The notes under the pieces were generated by a model. It made no database searches. It saw nothing but the letters and a program-made list of their open reading frames with translations, and had not been told where the DNA came from. Below are positions 47,576-60,222 of a stretch of DNA of 64,000 bases, piece by piece. The DNA comes from Petaurus breviceps papuanus (Eukaryota; Chordata; Mammalia; Diprotodontia; Petauridae): contig JAMXIF010001253.1 of assembly GCA_028583685.1 (NCBI GenBank), positions 31,544,504 through 31,608,503 on the forward strand. Reading direction: 5' to 3'. Made by a program: the position numbers and the translations under genes. Position 1 is the stretch's first letter. Each line of letters starts with the position of its first letter.

Positions 47576-48089
47576 TCATCCCAAACTATCCCAAGTGAAG
47601 CTACTGTTCTGACTTTATTTGATTTCATGTTAGTCTAGGCTTTACATCTTCCCCCAACTAACTCACTTCTGCCTCCCAGGTTCTTATACATAAAAATGAG
47701 TTGATTTTATACTTTATTTTCCCTAGGCATATTGTTAATGGTCTTAAAGTTGTCTTAATGATTAACATGATTTTTGTATTTTCTGGTATGTGATGCACCT
47801 GTCAAAGTTACAAATGCTTTTGTGTATGTGTGTATCTTACATATGAATAAATACAATTGAATTTAAAATTTCATGGGTAATTAAATTTAATTATACAATA
47901 AGTTCTGTGATTCTCTGAATTGAAATAATGTATACAGGTCTTTCAAATTGGCATGTAAGTTATCATTGTAAGCATAGAAAATTCATGTGATACATTTTAA
48001 AAATTCAGAGTAAAATTCTACAATGTAATAATTATAGCATGGTAGATGAATAATAATTTATAGTGACTTCCTTTTTATCCCACCTCAGT
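47576..48089. other. Unassigned intron sequence
   Basis: AT-rich with no repeat or exon recognised. Confidence 0.3.
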
Positions 48090-48245
48090 GATACTGACCC
48101 TGGGCAATAGGGTTTGCCTCAGATTCATCATCTAAAATGAGCTGGAAAAGGATATGAAAAACCACTCCATTATCTCTGCCAAGAAAACCCCAAATGGGCT
48201 CATAAAGTGTCAGACATGACTGAAGTGACTGAATGACAACAGTAA
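48090..48245 (+). mobile_element. SINE with RTE/BovB-like tail
   Basis: ACTGACCCTGGGCAATAGGG, ACCACTCCATTATCTCTGCC, AAGAAAACCCCAAATGGGCT, GTCAGACATGACTGAAGTGA. Confidence 0.85.
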
Positions 48246-48294
48246 CACTGAGTAAAAGTTAATTCTTAGCCTTTACCTTGCTTCTGAAATAGAT

Positions 48295-48410
48295 ATTTAT
48301 AGACTTACAGACCAGGTAGAGCTGAAGGGACTTTAGACATAATCTTGTCCACTCTCCTCATTGTACAGATAAAGGAACAGCCCCAGAGAAGGCCACATAA
48401 CTGTAGGTGT
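48295..48410 (-). mobile_element. MIR-like fragment
   Basis: CAGGTAGAGCTGAAGGGACT and CATTGTACAGATAAAGGAAC. Confidence 0.6.
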
Positions 48411-49369
48411 TTCCTTTTTAATAACAGAAATAAGCAGTCTGAAATACATTTCCAACAACAGTGAAATGGCAAAAAAAAAAAAAAACAACAACACAACAAA
48501 ACCCAAACAAAATACCTCTCCCTCCAAAAAAGGGAATGATTCAAAGCAGAGAAAGTATTTTAATACTATATTGCATAAATTTTTGTCAATTTTAAAGGGG
48601 GAAAAACAAACAACAACTAAGTTTATAGACTTTAAACATCAGACAAATTAACACAGCAAGTTTGACAGAAAGGTACATTTTTCCCCTCTTACAGTAAATA
48701 GCTGAAATTGATTGAAAGTTGAAAAATATCTCTTTCTCAATTATTCTCCATTTATGAACTTATATCAACAGCTCCATTTAGCCTTTAATATTCATCCTTG
48801 CTAAGGTACTTGGACTGACTAGAATTAATTGAGCGACATCTACTTTTTAGTCTTCCACGGGTGATTTCAGGGCCCTTGAATCTCAAACAACTCCTTCCCA
48901 TAGTGAATTTTACATGGTAATAATGTATTCAGTACATTTGAAATGCTGTTTCTTTTAAAAATCAGGTCACTGAAGAACAGGGAAATCAGACAAGGCATTA
49001 AAACAAATTTAATGAAACTTTCAACAACTGAAACTGGCAGGACACAAAGCTCGGCCGCGAGAATCGTGGTTCAAACTGCTTATTAAGATCATCTCCTGCT
49101 GAGTGCTTTGCAACTCATCTTGGCTTCTCCAGACCTTACTGTCTTGTTTTTGTTAGGCACTTTTAACACATTCCGCTTTGCTTGGAAAGGAGGAAAGAAC
49201 AATCTCAACTGCCCCAAATTGTGTGTTTTTTTCAACTGCAAAGTAACAGTTTTATTGGTTTAAATAACAATGCTTGGTGATGTGATAGCAGTGTTCATCT
49301 GAGGTTTTCCAAGTAGTTTACAAATAGCTGTTTTTTTTTTCTCTACTTCATAAACAAGGTTCTGTGCAC
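48411..49369. other. Unassigned intron sequence
   Basis: About 950 bp with only short A-runs and no repeat family I recognise. Confidence 0.35.
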
Positions 49370-49990
49370 AAGGGACACTCAATACATACTGGATAGATGA
49401 ACACTACAGAGGTAGAAATCACAGGACCTGATGACTGATTGGATACGGGGACTGAGGGCGAGTGGGGAGTTCTGGACAACTTTAGCTGGGTGACTGGAAG
49501 GTGGTATCCTCCAAAAAAAATTCATAGTTCAATTCCAAAGTTCATAAAAAGGAGTGAGTTGCTTTTTGGTTTTATTTTTTGAAAAGTTAATGAGTTCAGT
49601 TTTAAATATGTTAAGTGTGTGATGTCTATAGGGCATGTTAGAGCTGTTATGTACAGATGTCCCAAAAGTTCTAGTGTAGTTTTAAGATATTCAAATTAAT
49701 TTCAAGCTTTAAGCTATTAAAATTCATAACAACTAAGACTTTTGAGAAACTCCATATAGATTTGGAAGACTCATCTGCAGAGAGATGTTTAAACCTTGAT
49801 GAGTAACTGATAAGGTTACCAAGAGCTAGTTTAGAGAGAACGGCCAGGGCAGAAGCCTGGGATTTGCTCTTAGTTAGGTGGCATGCTACAGAAGAATAGT
49901 CCAGCTTATAAATAAGACTGAGAAGGAGCGATTGGGCAAGCGAATAGAGAATCAAGAAAGCACCGCCATGAAAGATCAAAGAGGAGGGGA
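49370..49990 (-). mobile_element. L2 LINE fragment
   Basis: Antisense L2: GACTGATTGGATACGGGGAC, GAGTTCAGTTTTAAATATGT, GATGTCTATAGGGCATGTTA, ACTCATCTGCAGAGAGATGT (complement of the RT YADD region) and GGCCAGGGCAGAAGCCTGGG. Confidence 0.83.
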
Positions 49991-50079
49991 TATTCAGGAA
50001 GACAGGGCAGTCAACAGTTCTTGATCTATTTCCCTAATTTCTGTGATGCTTCACTCTAATGATTTTCTTCTCTCTTTTT

Positions 50080-50750
50080 TGTCTCTGCTGGCTCCTTATC
50101 CTCCTCGAACCCATTAGATGTGGGTGTCTCTTCATACTCTGTCTTTGACTTCTTCTCTTCTTCCTCTATGCTCTCTTCCCTTATAATCTCATCAGGTCTC
50201 ATGTATACAGATGACTTTCTCTCAGAGGGACATCTCCTCTGAGCCCTAGCTCTGTATTTCCACCTGCCTGTTGGATAGTTCCACCTAAATATCATGTACC
50301 TTAAATTCATGTCCAAAATTGAACTAGTCATCTCCTCTTGCTACTCACACCAAAAACAAAAAGAAACAAAAGGCTCTTCCCATCTCTATAAGTTATTTTT
50401 TCTTATTTTGATGTCATTGTCATTCTCACTGATACTCAGGCTCATGTCTTTGGGGTCTTCCTTGACTGTTTTCCATCCATCACCTCTCCTATCCTATCAA
50501 TTCTCCAGTCCTGTGAATTCATTCTTCACATTTTATCTTTTATCTACCCTTTTATTTACATTTTTACCAAACCATTTTACCATTTTAATAGAACACACTC
50601 TCTCTCTCTTCCCCCCTTCTCTCTTTTGTCTCTGTTCTCTCCCCTCTCCAATTCATTGATCACAGCACTATTTGAGTAATAATCATAAGATATCATTTGG
50701 TTCATATTATTTCTTTAGTGAAAAATCTTCAATGGCTTCTTATTGCCTAC
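50080..50750 (+). mobile_element. L2 LINE fragment
   Basis: TTCATGTCCAAAATTGAACT at 50307 and CTTTGGGGTCTTCCTTGACT near 50447 are L2 ORF2 sense; the first 200 bp may be the upstream part. Confidence 0.72.
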
Positions 50751-50753
50751 TGA

Positions 50754-50850
50754 GAAGGAAAGAGAGAAGAGAGGGAGGAAGAGAGGAAGGGAGAAGAAAA
50801 GGGAGAGAAGGAAAGGAGTAAGGGAAGGAGAAGGAAGAAAGGGATGGAAG
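50754..50850. repeat. Purine-rich (GGAA/GA) tract
   Basis: Nearly pure G and A for about 95 bp, degenerate tetranucleotide units. Confidence 0.85.
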
Positions 50851-51080
50851 AATTTAGTAATATGCATTTATCAAGTTCCTAATATTATCCCATTTGATCA
50901 TTACAACAATACTGGGTGGTAAGTACTATTATTATCCCCATTTTACCATTGAGGAAACTAGAGCAAACAGGATTAAGTGATTTGTTCTGGGTCAGACAGC
51001 TAATAAGTATCTAAGAACAAGTTCAACCTCAGGCCTTCCTGACTCAGGTCCATTATCACTCTATCCACTGTTCCTGGTAT
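50851..51080 (-). mobile_element. MIR-type SINE
   Basis: CATTTATCAAGTTCCTAATA, CCATTTTACCATTGAGGAAA, AAGTGATTTGTTCTGGGTCA and CACTCTATCCACTG. Confidence 0.82.
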
Positions 51081-51084
51081 TCAT

Positions 51085-51484
51085 GGACCTCCAGGGTCTG
51101 GCTTCAACCTAACCTTCTAGTCTTGTCTCATACTACTTCCCTTCACATCCTATAAATAAAATCCAGCCAAGGTGAACTCCTCTCCATTGTTTCCATCCTG
51201 TCCTCTACAATCTCCATGTCTTTGTTCATGTGTTCTATATTACTGGGACAAATTTAATTTCTTCCCACCCTCATCTCTGTTGAAATCCCTCCCTTCCTTC
51301 AAGATCCAACACAACTGACAATTCTTGTCCACAAAAATTCCCCTGATGCCTTTGGCTAAAAGTAACAACTTGCTCCTCAATTTTCTCCCAGTACATTGCC
51401 TGTACTTCTTTGAGTTTATCTCTCCTTTGTATTATCATTATTTGCATACATGTCTTCTCCTCTCAAACTTTTTTCTGTGTCTCA
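51085..51484 (+). mobile_element. L2 LINE 3' fragment
   Basis: GACCTCCAGGGTCTGGCTTC, ATCCCTCCCTTCCTTCAAGA, TTCCCCTGATGCCTTTGGCT follow the L2 end; it may resume after the L1 at 56298. Confidence 0.65.
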
Positions 51485-51486
51485 TT

Positions 51487-54400
51487 TTTTCTTTTTCTTT
51501 TGGAAATAGTATCTTATTTCTTCTAATTACATGTAAAGATAGTTTCCAACACTCATTTTTTACAATAGTTTGAGTTCCAAATATTTTCTCCCTCCCATCT
51601 CCCCTTCCCTCTCCCATCTCCCCTCACCAAGATGGAAAGCAATCTGATATAGTTTATACGTGTGCAATCATGTAAACATGTTTCCACATTAGTCATGTGA
51701 AAGAAGAAACAGAAGGGAAAAGACATGAAAAACAGACCCAAAAAGTGATAATAGTATGCTTAAATCTGCATTCAGATTCCAGAATTCTTTCTTTGGATGT
51801 GGATAGCATTTTCCATCATGAGTCTTTTGGAATTGTCTTGGATCATTGCATTGCTGAGAAGAGCCAAGTCTATCATAGTTGATTATTGTATAGTATTGCG
51901 GTTACTGGGTACAATGTTCTCCTGGTTCTGCTTACTTCACTTCATCAGTTCATATAAGTCTTTCCAGGTTTTTCTGGAATCTGCCTGCTTATCATTTCTT
52001 ATAGCACAATAGTATTCCATTACATTCATAAACCATAACTTGTTCAGGAAATCCCTAATTGATGGGCCTCCCCTCAATTTCCAATTCTTTGCTATCACAA
52101 AGAGAGTTGCTTTAAATATTTTCGTACGTGTAGGTCCTTTTCCCTTTTTCATGATTTCTTTGGAATACAGACCCAGTAGTGGTATTGGTGGATCAAAGGT
52201 TATGCATAGATTGATTGCCCTTTGGACATAGTTCCAAATTGCTCTCCAGAATGGTCGGATCAGTTCGCAACTCTATCAACAATGTGTTAGTGTTCCAATT
52301 TTCCTACAGCTTCTCCATTTTCCTTTTCTGTCATATTAGTCAATCTGATAGATGTAAGATGGTATATATCAGAGTTGTTTTAATTTGCATTTCTCTAATC
52401 AATAGTGATTTAGAGCATTTTTTCATATGACTATATATAGCATTAATTTCTTCATCTGAAAACTGCCTGTTCATATCCTTTGACCATTTGGGGAATGACT
52501 TGTATTCTTATAAATTTGACTCAGTTCTCTATATATTTGAGAAATGAGGCCTTTATCAGAAACACTGACTACAAAACTTGTTCCCCATCTTTCTGCTTTC
52601 CTTCTAATCTTGGTTGCATTGGTTTTGTTTTTGTAAAAACTTTTTAATTTAATGTAATCAAAATTATGCATTTCATAATGTTCTCTGTCTCTTATTTGGA
52701 CATAAATTCTTCCCTTTTCCACAGATCTGACAGGTAAATTATTCCTTACTCTCTAAATTTGCTTATGGTATTACTCTTTATGTCTAAATCATATACCCAT
52801 TTTGACTTTATTTTGGTATATGCTGTAAAATGTTGGTCTATGCCTAGTTTCTGTCATAATATTTTTAAGTTTTCCCAAGAATTTGTCAAATAGCAAGTTC
52901 TCATCCCAGAAGCTGGAATCTTTGGGTTTTATCAAACAGATTATTATGGTGATTTACTACTATGTCTTTTGTGCCTAATCTATTTCACTTATTCACCACT
53001 CCATTTCTTAGCCAGTACGGAATAGTTTTGACTATTGTCACTTTATAATATAGTTTCAGATTTGGTATGACCAAGCCACTTTCCTTTACATTTTTTCATT
53101 AATTCCCTTGATATTTTTTACCTTTTATTCTTCCAGATGAATTTTGTTATTTTTTTTACCTCTATAAGATAATTTTTTAGTAGTTTGATTGGCATGGCAC
53201 TGAAGAAATAAATTACTTTAGGTAGAATTGTCATTTCTGATCAATTGATATTTTCCCAGTTGTTTAGATCTGACTTTATTTGTGTAAAAAGTGTTTTGTA
53301 ACTGTGTTCCTGGGTTTGTCTTAGCAAGTAGACTCCCAAATATTTTATATACAATTATTTCAAATGGAATTTCTCCATCTCTTTCTATCTCTGGGTTTTA
53401 TTGGTAATATGTAGAAATGCTGATGATTTATGTGGGTTTAGTTTATATCCTATGACTTTGCTAAAGTTGTTAATTATTTCAAGTACTTTTTCAGTCAATT
53501 CTCAAGGATTCTCTAAGTATACCATAATATCATCTGCAAAGAGTGATAGTTTTGTTTCCTCATTGTCTATTCTAATTCCTTCAATTTTTTTTTGTTCTCT
53601 TATTGCTTAAGTTAACATTCTAGTAGAATATTGAATAATAGTAGTGATAATGGGCATCCTTGTTTTACCCCTAATCTTAGTGGGAAGGCTTCTAGCTTAT
53701 TTTCTTTAGAGATAATACTTGCTGATGGTTTTAAATAGATACTACTTATCATTTTAAGGAAAGCTTCATTTATTCCTATGCTCTCTAGTGTTTTTTAATA
53801 GGAATGGGTGCTGTATTTTGTCAAAAGCTTTTTCTGCATCTATTGAGATGATCATATGATTTCTATTGGTTTTGTTATTGATAGGGTCAATTATGCTAAT
53901 ATTTTTCCTAATATTGAACCAGCCTTTCATTCATGCTATAAATCCCACCTGGTCATACTGTATTATCCTGGTGATAAATTGCTGTAATCTCTTTGTTAAT
54001 ATTTTATTTTATTTGCATCAATATTCATTAGGGAAATTGGTCTATAATTTTCTTTCTCTGTTTTGGCTCTTCCTGGTTTAGGTATCAGTATCATATTTGT
54101 GTCATAAAAAGGAATTTGGCAGGACTACTTTGCTTGTTTTTCCAAAGTACTGGAATTAGCTATTCTTTAAATGTTTGCTAGAATTCACTTGTAAATCCAA
54201 CTGGCCGTGGAAATTTTTTTCTTAGGGAGTTCATGGTTTGTTCAATTTCTTTTTCTAAATTGGGATTATTTAAGTATTTTATTTTGTTTTCTGTTAATCT
54301 GGGCAATTCATATTTTCATAAATATTCATCCATTTCACTCAGGTTGTCAGGTTTATTAGCATGTAGTTGGACAAAATAGCTCCTAATTATTGCTTTAATT

Positions 54401-55480
54401 TATTCTTTATTGGTGGTGAATTCACCCTTTACATTTTTGATACTGGTTGTTTGGTTTTCTTCTTTCTTTTGTAAATCAAATTAACCAAAATTTTATCTAT
54501 TTTATTTATTTTTTTCATAAAACCATATTAAGTTTTATTAGTTCAATAGTTTTCTTTAATTTTTTAATCTTTCCTTCCATTTTTAGAATTTCTAATTTGG
54601 TGTTTAATTGGGGACTTTAAATTTGTTCTTTTTCTAGCTTTTTAAATTGCATGCCCAATTTAACGATTGGCTTTTTCTCTATTTTATTCATATAAGCATT
54701 TAGAGATATAAAATTTCTTCTAAGTACTGTGCTTTGGCTGCATCCCATAAATTTTGGTATATTGTCTCATTATTGTCATTCTCTTTAATGAAATTATTAA
54801 TTGTTTCTATGATTTGTTGTTTGAATCATTCATTCTCTAGGATTAGATTATTTAATTTCCAATTAATTTTTTATCTATTTCTCCATGGCCCTTTATTACA
54901 TGTAATTTTTATTACATCATGATCTGAAAAGAATATATTTAATATTTCTACCTTTCTACATTTAAATCGAGGCTTTTATGCCCTAATAATTGGTCAATTC
55001 TTGTGTAAGTACCATGTACCAACTGAGAAAAAGGTATGTTCCTTTCTATTCCCATTCAATTTTCTCCAGAGGTTTATTATATTTGACTTTTCTAAAATTC
55101 TATTCATCTCCTTAACGTCTTTCTAACAAGTTAATTTTGTTATTAGACTTATCTAGTCCTGAGAGGGGGAGTTTGAGGTCCCCCACTAGTATTGTTTTGC
55201 TGTCTATTTCTTCCTGTAACTCACTTCGCTTCTCCTCTAAGAATCTGGTTGCCACACTACTTGGTGCATATATATTTGGTATTGATATTGCTTCATTGTC
55301 TGTGTTATCTTTTAGCAGGATGTAGTTTTCTTCTTTATCTCTTTTTATTAGATCTATTTTTACTTTTGCTTTGTCTGAGATCAGGATTGCTATTCCTACT
55401 TATTTTGCTTCAGCTAAAGCATAACATATTCTGCTCCAGCCTTTTACCTGTATTCTGTATCTCTCTGCTTCAAATGTATT
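51487..55480 (-). mobile_element. 4-kb L1, 3'UTR through ORF2 endonuclease
   Basis: Poly(T) lead, 3'UTR (CCAAGATGGAAAGCAATCTG), ORF2 C-terminus (about 51930-52500), RT domain (ATACCATAATATCATCTGCA near 53519 is the catalytic FADD block in antisense), and endonuclease (GGAGTTTGAGGTCCCCCACT near 55165 to GCTCCAGCCTTTTACCTGTA near 55432, KGWSRICYA on the minus strand). Many stops. ORF1 and the endonuclease N-terminus are missing. Confidence 0.9.
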
Positions 55481-55482
55481 TT

Positions 55483-56297
55483 TTTTTTAATTTTTAGTGT
55501 TTAGATTTTATTTTTCCCCAGTTACATGTAAAAGCAAATTTTAACATTTTGATATTGTTGTCCTCTTCTGAATTTGTGTTTGGATCTTCTTTGTTGCCAG
55601 AGTAGCTTTTTAGGGTGAGGATTCTTTTTCTGCTTTTGCTCATTTTTAAAAGTTGGACTCTGCTCTTGGGATACAGGGGGCATTGTCCCAAGCTTCTTGC
55701 ACTGGGGGCCAGACACCTGGTCACTGACTTTCTGCACCAGGGCCTCTGCTTTGCTCATTGCACTAAAATGGCCAGACTAGTTGTGCCTATTGTGCCCTGG
55801 GTTCCAGGGCTGGAGACCTCACAGCTGGCCTGCTGTGCCACTAACCTGCTGAGTCAGGTCTATGGTGGTTCAGGTGCTGATCTGTGCTATGGCTAAGAGC
55901 CTCCCACTGGCTTGCCTGGACACCACCTGTGCTGGGTTGCACTCCTGAAGTCCTTCTAGGTCAGGGGTAGGGAACCTGTGGCCTCCAGGGCACATGTGGC
56001 CTTCTACGTCCCTGGGTGGGCCTTTTGACTGAATTCAAGTTTTACAGAACAAATCCTTTTATTAAGAGGATTTGTCCTGTGAAATTTGGATTCAAAGGGC
56101 CACACTTGAGGACCTAGAGGCCACAGGTTCCCATACCTGTTATAAATTATCTTGGGCTGGAAAATTGTTTCACTCTGTCTTTTTATGGATTCTGTCACTC
56201 TAGAATTCTTTTAGAGGCTTGGCTCAACATTGTTTCTGAGGGAAAATCGGGAAGTGCTGCCAGCTTCCTGGCTTCTCTCCACCATCTTGGCTCTGCC
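55483..56297 (-). mobile_element. L1 derivative: 5'UTR-ORF1 start joined to L1 3' terminus
   Basis: At the low end: poly(T) and an L1 3' end (ATTTTTCCCCAGTTACATGT, AAGCAAATTTTAAC). After about 75 bp it jumps to ORF1 N-terminal coding (KNPHPKKLLWQQ-like) and 5'UTR, reaching an L1 start (CAGAGCCAAGATGGTGGAGA, complement near 56278-56297). ORF2 and most of ORF1 are absent. A hAT MITE (55962-56139) lies in the 5'UTR part. No clear target duplication found. Confidence 0.75.
55962..56139. mobile_element. hAT MITE, second copy
   Basis: CAGGGGTAGGGAACCTGTGG and CCACAGGTTCCCATACCTG are inverted ends. The interior TTTTATTAAGAGGATTTGTC matches 28567-28749. Flanks TTCTAGGT and TTATAAAT share 5 of 8 bases. 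Confidence 0.85.
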
Positions 56298-56528
56298 TAC
56301 TGTAAACTTCTTTAGAGGATGGTTTAGGTCTTACCTATCCCTGTACCACTAGTTCCTGGTACTGATTATTGCACAGAAAGTCACTTGATATTTACTGAAT
56401 TGTCTTAATTTCCTGTTACTGTAGGTACACACTCTATTCTCCCAGTTATTTTTGTTCTAAGTTTATTCTTTATCCCTCACTTCCCATGTCCAGTGGGTTA
56501 ACAGGTCCTCTCAATACTGCCTCTAGAG

Positions 56529-56695
56529 CAGGTGTTCCTAGCCCTTTAAGTATTCTGTTGCCCTTACTAAGAAAATAATGTTTTAAAATATATAAAATAA
56601 AATAAACAAGATAGCAAAAGAAACCAATTACATTGAAATACACTTGTCAACATATTAATGAAACAAGTTCAAAGACCCCAGGTTAAGACCTCCTG
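56529..56695. mobile_element. hAT-type MITE
   Basis: CAGGTGTTCCTAGCCC and CCCAGGTTAAGACCTCCTG are near-inverted ends; the interior AATAAAATAAACAAGATAGC matches 25759-26100. Confidence 0.72.
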
Positions 56696-56724
56696 ATTTG
56701 CAGTATCTTTTGTGAGCTGTGTTC

Positions 56725-56860
56725 TGTGTGTAACAGAGAGAACACTAGGCTCAGTCAGGTGAGACTTGCCCAGCTCCAACACTTATTAGCTGTATGCTAA
56801 TGGGCAAGTCAATTAATTTCTCTGGTCCTCAGTTTTCTTACTTATAAAATGGAGATAGAG
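56725..56860 (+). mobile_element. MIR/THER1 fragment
   Basis: AACACTAGGCTCAGTCAGGT, TTAGCTGTATGCTAATGGGC, TCAGTTTTCTTACTTATAAA. Confidence 0.75.
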
Positions 56861-56878
56861 AGGCATAGTAGTATAGTG

Positions 56879-56901
56879 GGGTGGGGGAGAGAGGGAGAGA
56901 A

Positions 56902-56996
<95 letters not shown>

Positions 56997-57190
56997 GACA
57001 GAGACAGAGAGAGAATAGAGGGGGCAAGGGGAAAAAGGGGGAGGAAGGCAGAGGGAGAGACAGGGATAGAGGGAGGGGGAGGGAGAGAGAAAGAAGAGAG
57101 TGAAAAGAGAGGAGAAAAGAGAGAGGAAGGGGAGAGAGAAATGAGAGAGATGGGTGAGCAAGATGGAGAGAAGGAGAGAGAAGGGGAAGG
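56879..57190. repeat. (GA)n-(GACA)n compound purine tract
   Basis: Pure GA from about 56918 to 56968, (ACAG)n to about 57004, then degenerate purine to 57190. It sits in a CORE-SINE that resumes at 57195 (GGAAGACCTGAGCTCAATTT). Confidence 0.93.
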
Positions 57191-57429
57191 AGAGAACCAT
57201 TCTTAGAATTAGGAAGACCTGAGCTCAATTTCCACCCGGGTCTGTGTAACTATGGACAAGTCACTTAACCATTCAGTGGTCCTGGCAATTCTAAGACTGT
57301 AGGTTGTAGTGTAGGTACCAAGCTGCTATGGTGGAGGGAATTTCTTAACTAGAAGTTCCATACATGTAAACAATGGGGAGAGTAATGCCACACCCCCTAG
57401 CTCTTGGGGGGTGGGGGTGTGTGTGGATT

Positions 57430-58390
57430 AAATGACTTGGAATCACCATGTAAATGTTAGCCATTGTTATTATTCTCTCCAGCATCCAAGCCTTACTTTA
57501 AGTTGCCAAGGCCACAACCATAGTGTAGGTCCAGCAGATACTAGCAAAGCTTTTCTCATTCATCTTCCTGTCTATCTTCCTTCTATAGAATGCATCCTTC
57601 AAATGGCTGTCAGATTAATTTCCTTATTCACAAATTTGATTATAACTCCTCCATTTAAAGCTGTTTAATGACTCCCTCCTCCTCCCCCTCTCCCTTAAAT
57701 TCATACACAGGGACTTCTTCCTTCTGATATTTAAGTCTAGCACTAACTTACCTTTACGTACTTTACAATTTAAACAAAAGGGACTAATTACCACTGGAGG
57801 CTTTATGGTTTAGTGGAAAGAGGACAGGGTTTGGGCTTAGAGGACTTGAGGTTTAACCCAGAGTCTGTTACTTACTACCTACATGCCTTTGGGAAAGGTA
57901 CCTGACCTCTCTGGGCCTCAGTTTCCTTATCTGTAAAATGAATGTTGAATAAGGTACTCTCTAATGTCCCTTCCAGCCCTAAATCTATAAGTCAATGTCC
58001 CACACTTCCATTTTCCTATGTTTGTTCATGGTGTTCTCTGTGTCTAAGATACCTTTCCTCCCAATCTTACCTGTTAAAATCCTTACCATATCTTCTAAGA
58101 CCCAGTTCAAATGCCACTCTTCTTCAATGATGTTTTCCCTGATTGCCCCAGTCAGAAATAATATTTTCCAGCTCAGGTTTCACCTAACAATCTGTATTTC
58201 TCTTATGTACATATCATGTTCTTTTTTGTATATAGTTATTTCTATGTATATGTATATATAAGCATATATAAATATGTGTTTATATATAAATATATGTTAT
58301 ATATCTTGTCCCTCCACTAGATAAGCTTCTTTGAAGACAGGGATTCCAACAACCACAAATGCAACAAATGTTTCTTAAGTGTATATTTTA
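57430..58390 (+). mobile_element. L2 LINE 3' half split by THER1
   Basis: TTCAAATGGCTGTCAGATTA near 57597; after the THER1, TTCAAATGCCACTCTTCTTC near 58107, TTCCCTGATTGCCCCAGTCA and CTTCTTTGAAGACAGGGATT near 58326. A TA-rich stretch lies at 58238-58305. Confidence 0.82.
57795..57992 (+). mobile_element. THER1/MIR-type SINE
   Basis: TTATGGTTTAGTGGAAAGAG, GGCCTCAGTTTCCTTATCTG, TGTCCCTTCCAGCCCTAAAT. Confidence 0.9.
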
Positions 58391-59166
58391 CTTAGAATGC
58401 TGTTGTAGATATAGGGGAAAGCAGAAAGATTAGATAAGAGCCTTCATGGTACTCACAATCTAGTGGACAATGTCTTGTATTTCTACTGATGTACATACTG
58501 CTCTACACAAAGCGAGTGACTGATAAATGTGTTAAATTGACTTGAAAACACTGGGAAAAGAATAATTGGATAGGTAGCTGGTGTATTTACTTGCCAAGAG
58601 ATCACAGTTATTTTTCAATCACCTTGTATATAATGTCTGTTTACACTGAACACAAACTATATGTTCCAAATGTTATTTTTCTTTTGAGGATAAATGTCAA
58701 ATGTTTTCTGAAGATAAAGTAGTGCCCTCTTTATTTACTCTTTGCCCTTCTGACTCAATGAATTGAAAAGATTTCACCCTTTTTGTTAAGATCATAATTT
58801 ACTACCTTTCCCCCTGCCACCTCCTTTATTATATAGTACTATCTTCTTCATATTCTAGAATTCAGAAACCTGTACTAGGTTTGAGGTACTTTATGGGTTT
58901 GCACCTTCTCAAAACCATGGTTCATGAGCCCTGACCCGTCTACTTTTTCAAAGCTATGCAGATAGGACACATTTGTTCAAAGCAAAATACATTTAACCAA
59001 CCAGTTTAACAAACTAAGTAACAAGAAAAGATGCCCTCAAACCCTTACAGCAACATTAAAAGATGCCCTGTAACTCACAGGGATATACTTTTCTATAGCT
59101 TATCATATCACCACTGGGGTGTGCATATAGCAAGGAACACATATGACCAAGGAAGAAACCTGGAGA

Positions 59167-59169
<3 letters not shown>
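58391..59169. other. Unassigned intron sequence
   Basis: No repeat or exon recognised beyond an L2-end trace near 58420-58470 (GGTACTCACAATCTAGTGGA). Confidence 0.35.
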
Positions 59170-59210
<41 letters not shown>

Positions 59211-59325
59211 ACATACATTATATATAATATACACACATATATATTATTTATATATACATATACACGTGTGCACACACGTAGGTATATATACACACACCCA
59301 TATACATATACATAGGCATTTACAC
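59170..59325. repeat. (TA)n with TA/CA-rich tail
   Basis: Seventeen TA units (59170-59204), then mixed TA/CA/TG repeats to about 59325. Confidence 0.92.
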
Positions 59326-60039
59326 AGGGACACGTGGTAAGGGCAAACATATGGCTTAGACCAACTCCCATCTCCAGTGCTGTAGAATTATGTTTCCTGA
59401 TGATGACATAATGCTGCTCTCTACTGGGCGCTGGGTCTCTCTACTTATTGCTGGGTGTCATCCTGACCCTGCTGGTGCCTTGTTGCAATGTTTGCTGAGC
59501 TGCATTCTTGTTACCAGCTACTAGTCTTCAGCTATTCTACCTTTTCAGGCCATTTGCTGTTTTCTGCTACCATATGCTGGGGTTATGCTCCTTTTAGTCT
59601 GACTTGTTCTGGGCAAGAAACTATCATAGTTGTATGTAGCCAGGCAGCCAGGAAAAACAGCAGAAGCTTTCTAGGTTGTATTACGTCTGTTTTGTTTTTT
59701 GATTTTTGACTGACTGACTCTTTTGTTGTTACTCAAATTGCCAGGTCCAGTCAAGTATATGACTTGGGTTTAGGAAATACCTTTTAACTCATGTCAGATA
59801 CATGAATATCAGTAAAATTGGAAAGGAACTGTGTGGGTGTGATGATGTGCAAAAAAAAATATTTGGGGGGCAAGAAAAAAGAGATGGTAGACATCTCAGG
59901 GCTATTGCCTACCTTAGCTCTTTTGTTCTTAATTCCCACCTTTATTATACATTCCTGCCAGTAACAAAATCATTGTTCTTCATTATTCCTGCTAGCAACA
60001 AACTTCTGCCGGTCTGCCTACCTACACTGCTTGTTTATA
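59326..60039. other. Unassigned intron sequence
   Basis: No repeat family or exon recognised. Confidence 0.3.
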
Positions 60040-60222
60040 TACGACTTTGGAGCCACAGCACCTGGGTCAAAATTCTGGCTCCACAAACTTAAAACCGGCA
60101 TGATATTAAGTAAGTCACTGGTATTCTTTGGGTCTCAATTTCTTCATCTACAAGACAGGGGTTTGAACTAGATGACCTCTGAGACCCTTCTAGTTCTAAA
60201 TCTGGATCCTATGATCTAGAAA
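60040..60222 (+). mobile_element. THER1/MIR-type SINE
   Basis: TCTCAATTTCTTCATCTACA, GTTTGAACTAGATGACCTCT and TCTAGTTCTAAATCTGGATC. Confidence 0.85.

Noticed and set aside
49671-49979. 102-codon minus frame (ILYSLAQSLLLSLIYKLDYS...)
   Set aside because: It is a broken L2 reverse transcriptase frame.
56838-57228. Overlapping 120-128 codon Ser/Leu-rich frames
   Set aside because: Products of the (GA)n/(GACA)n purine tract.
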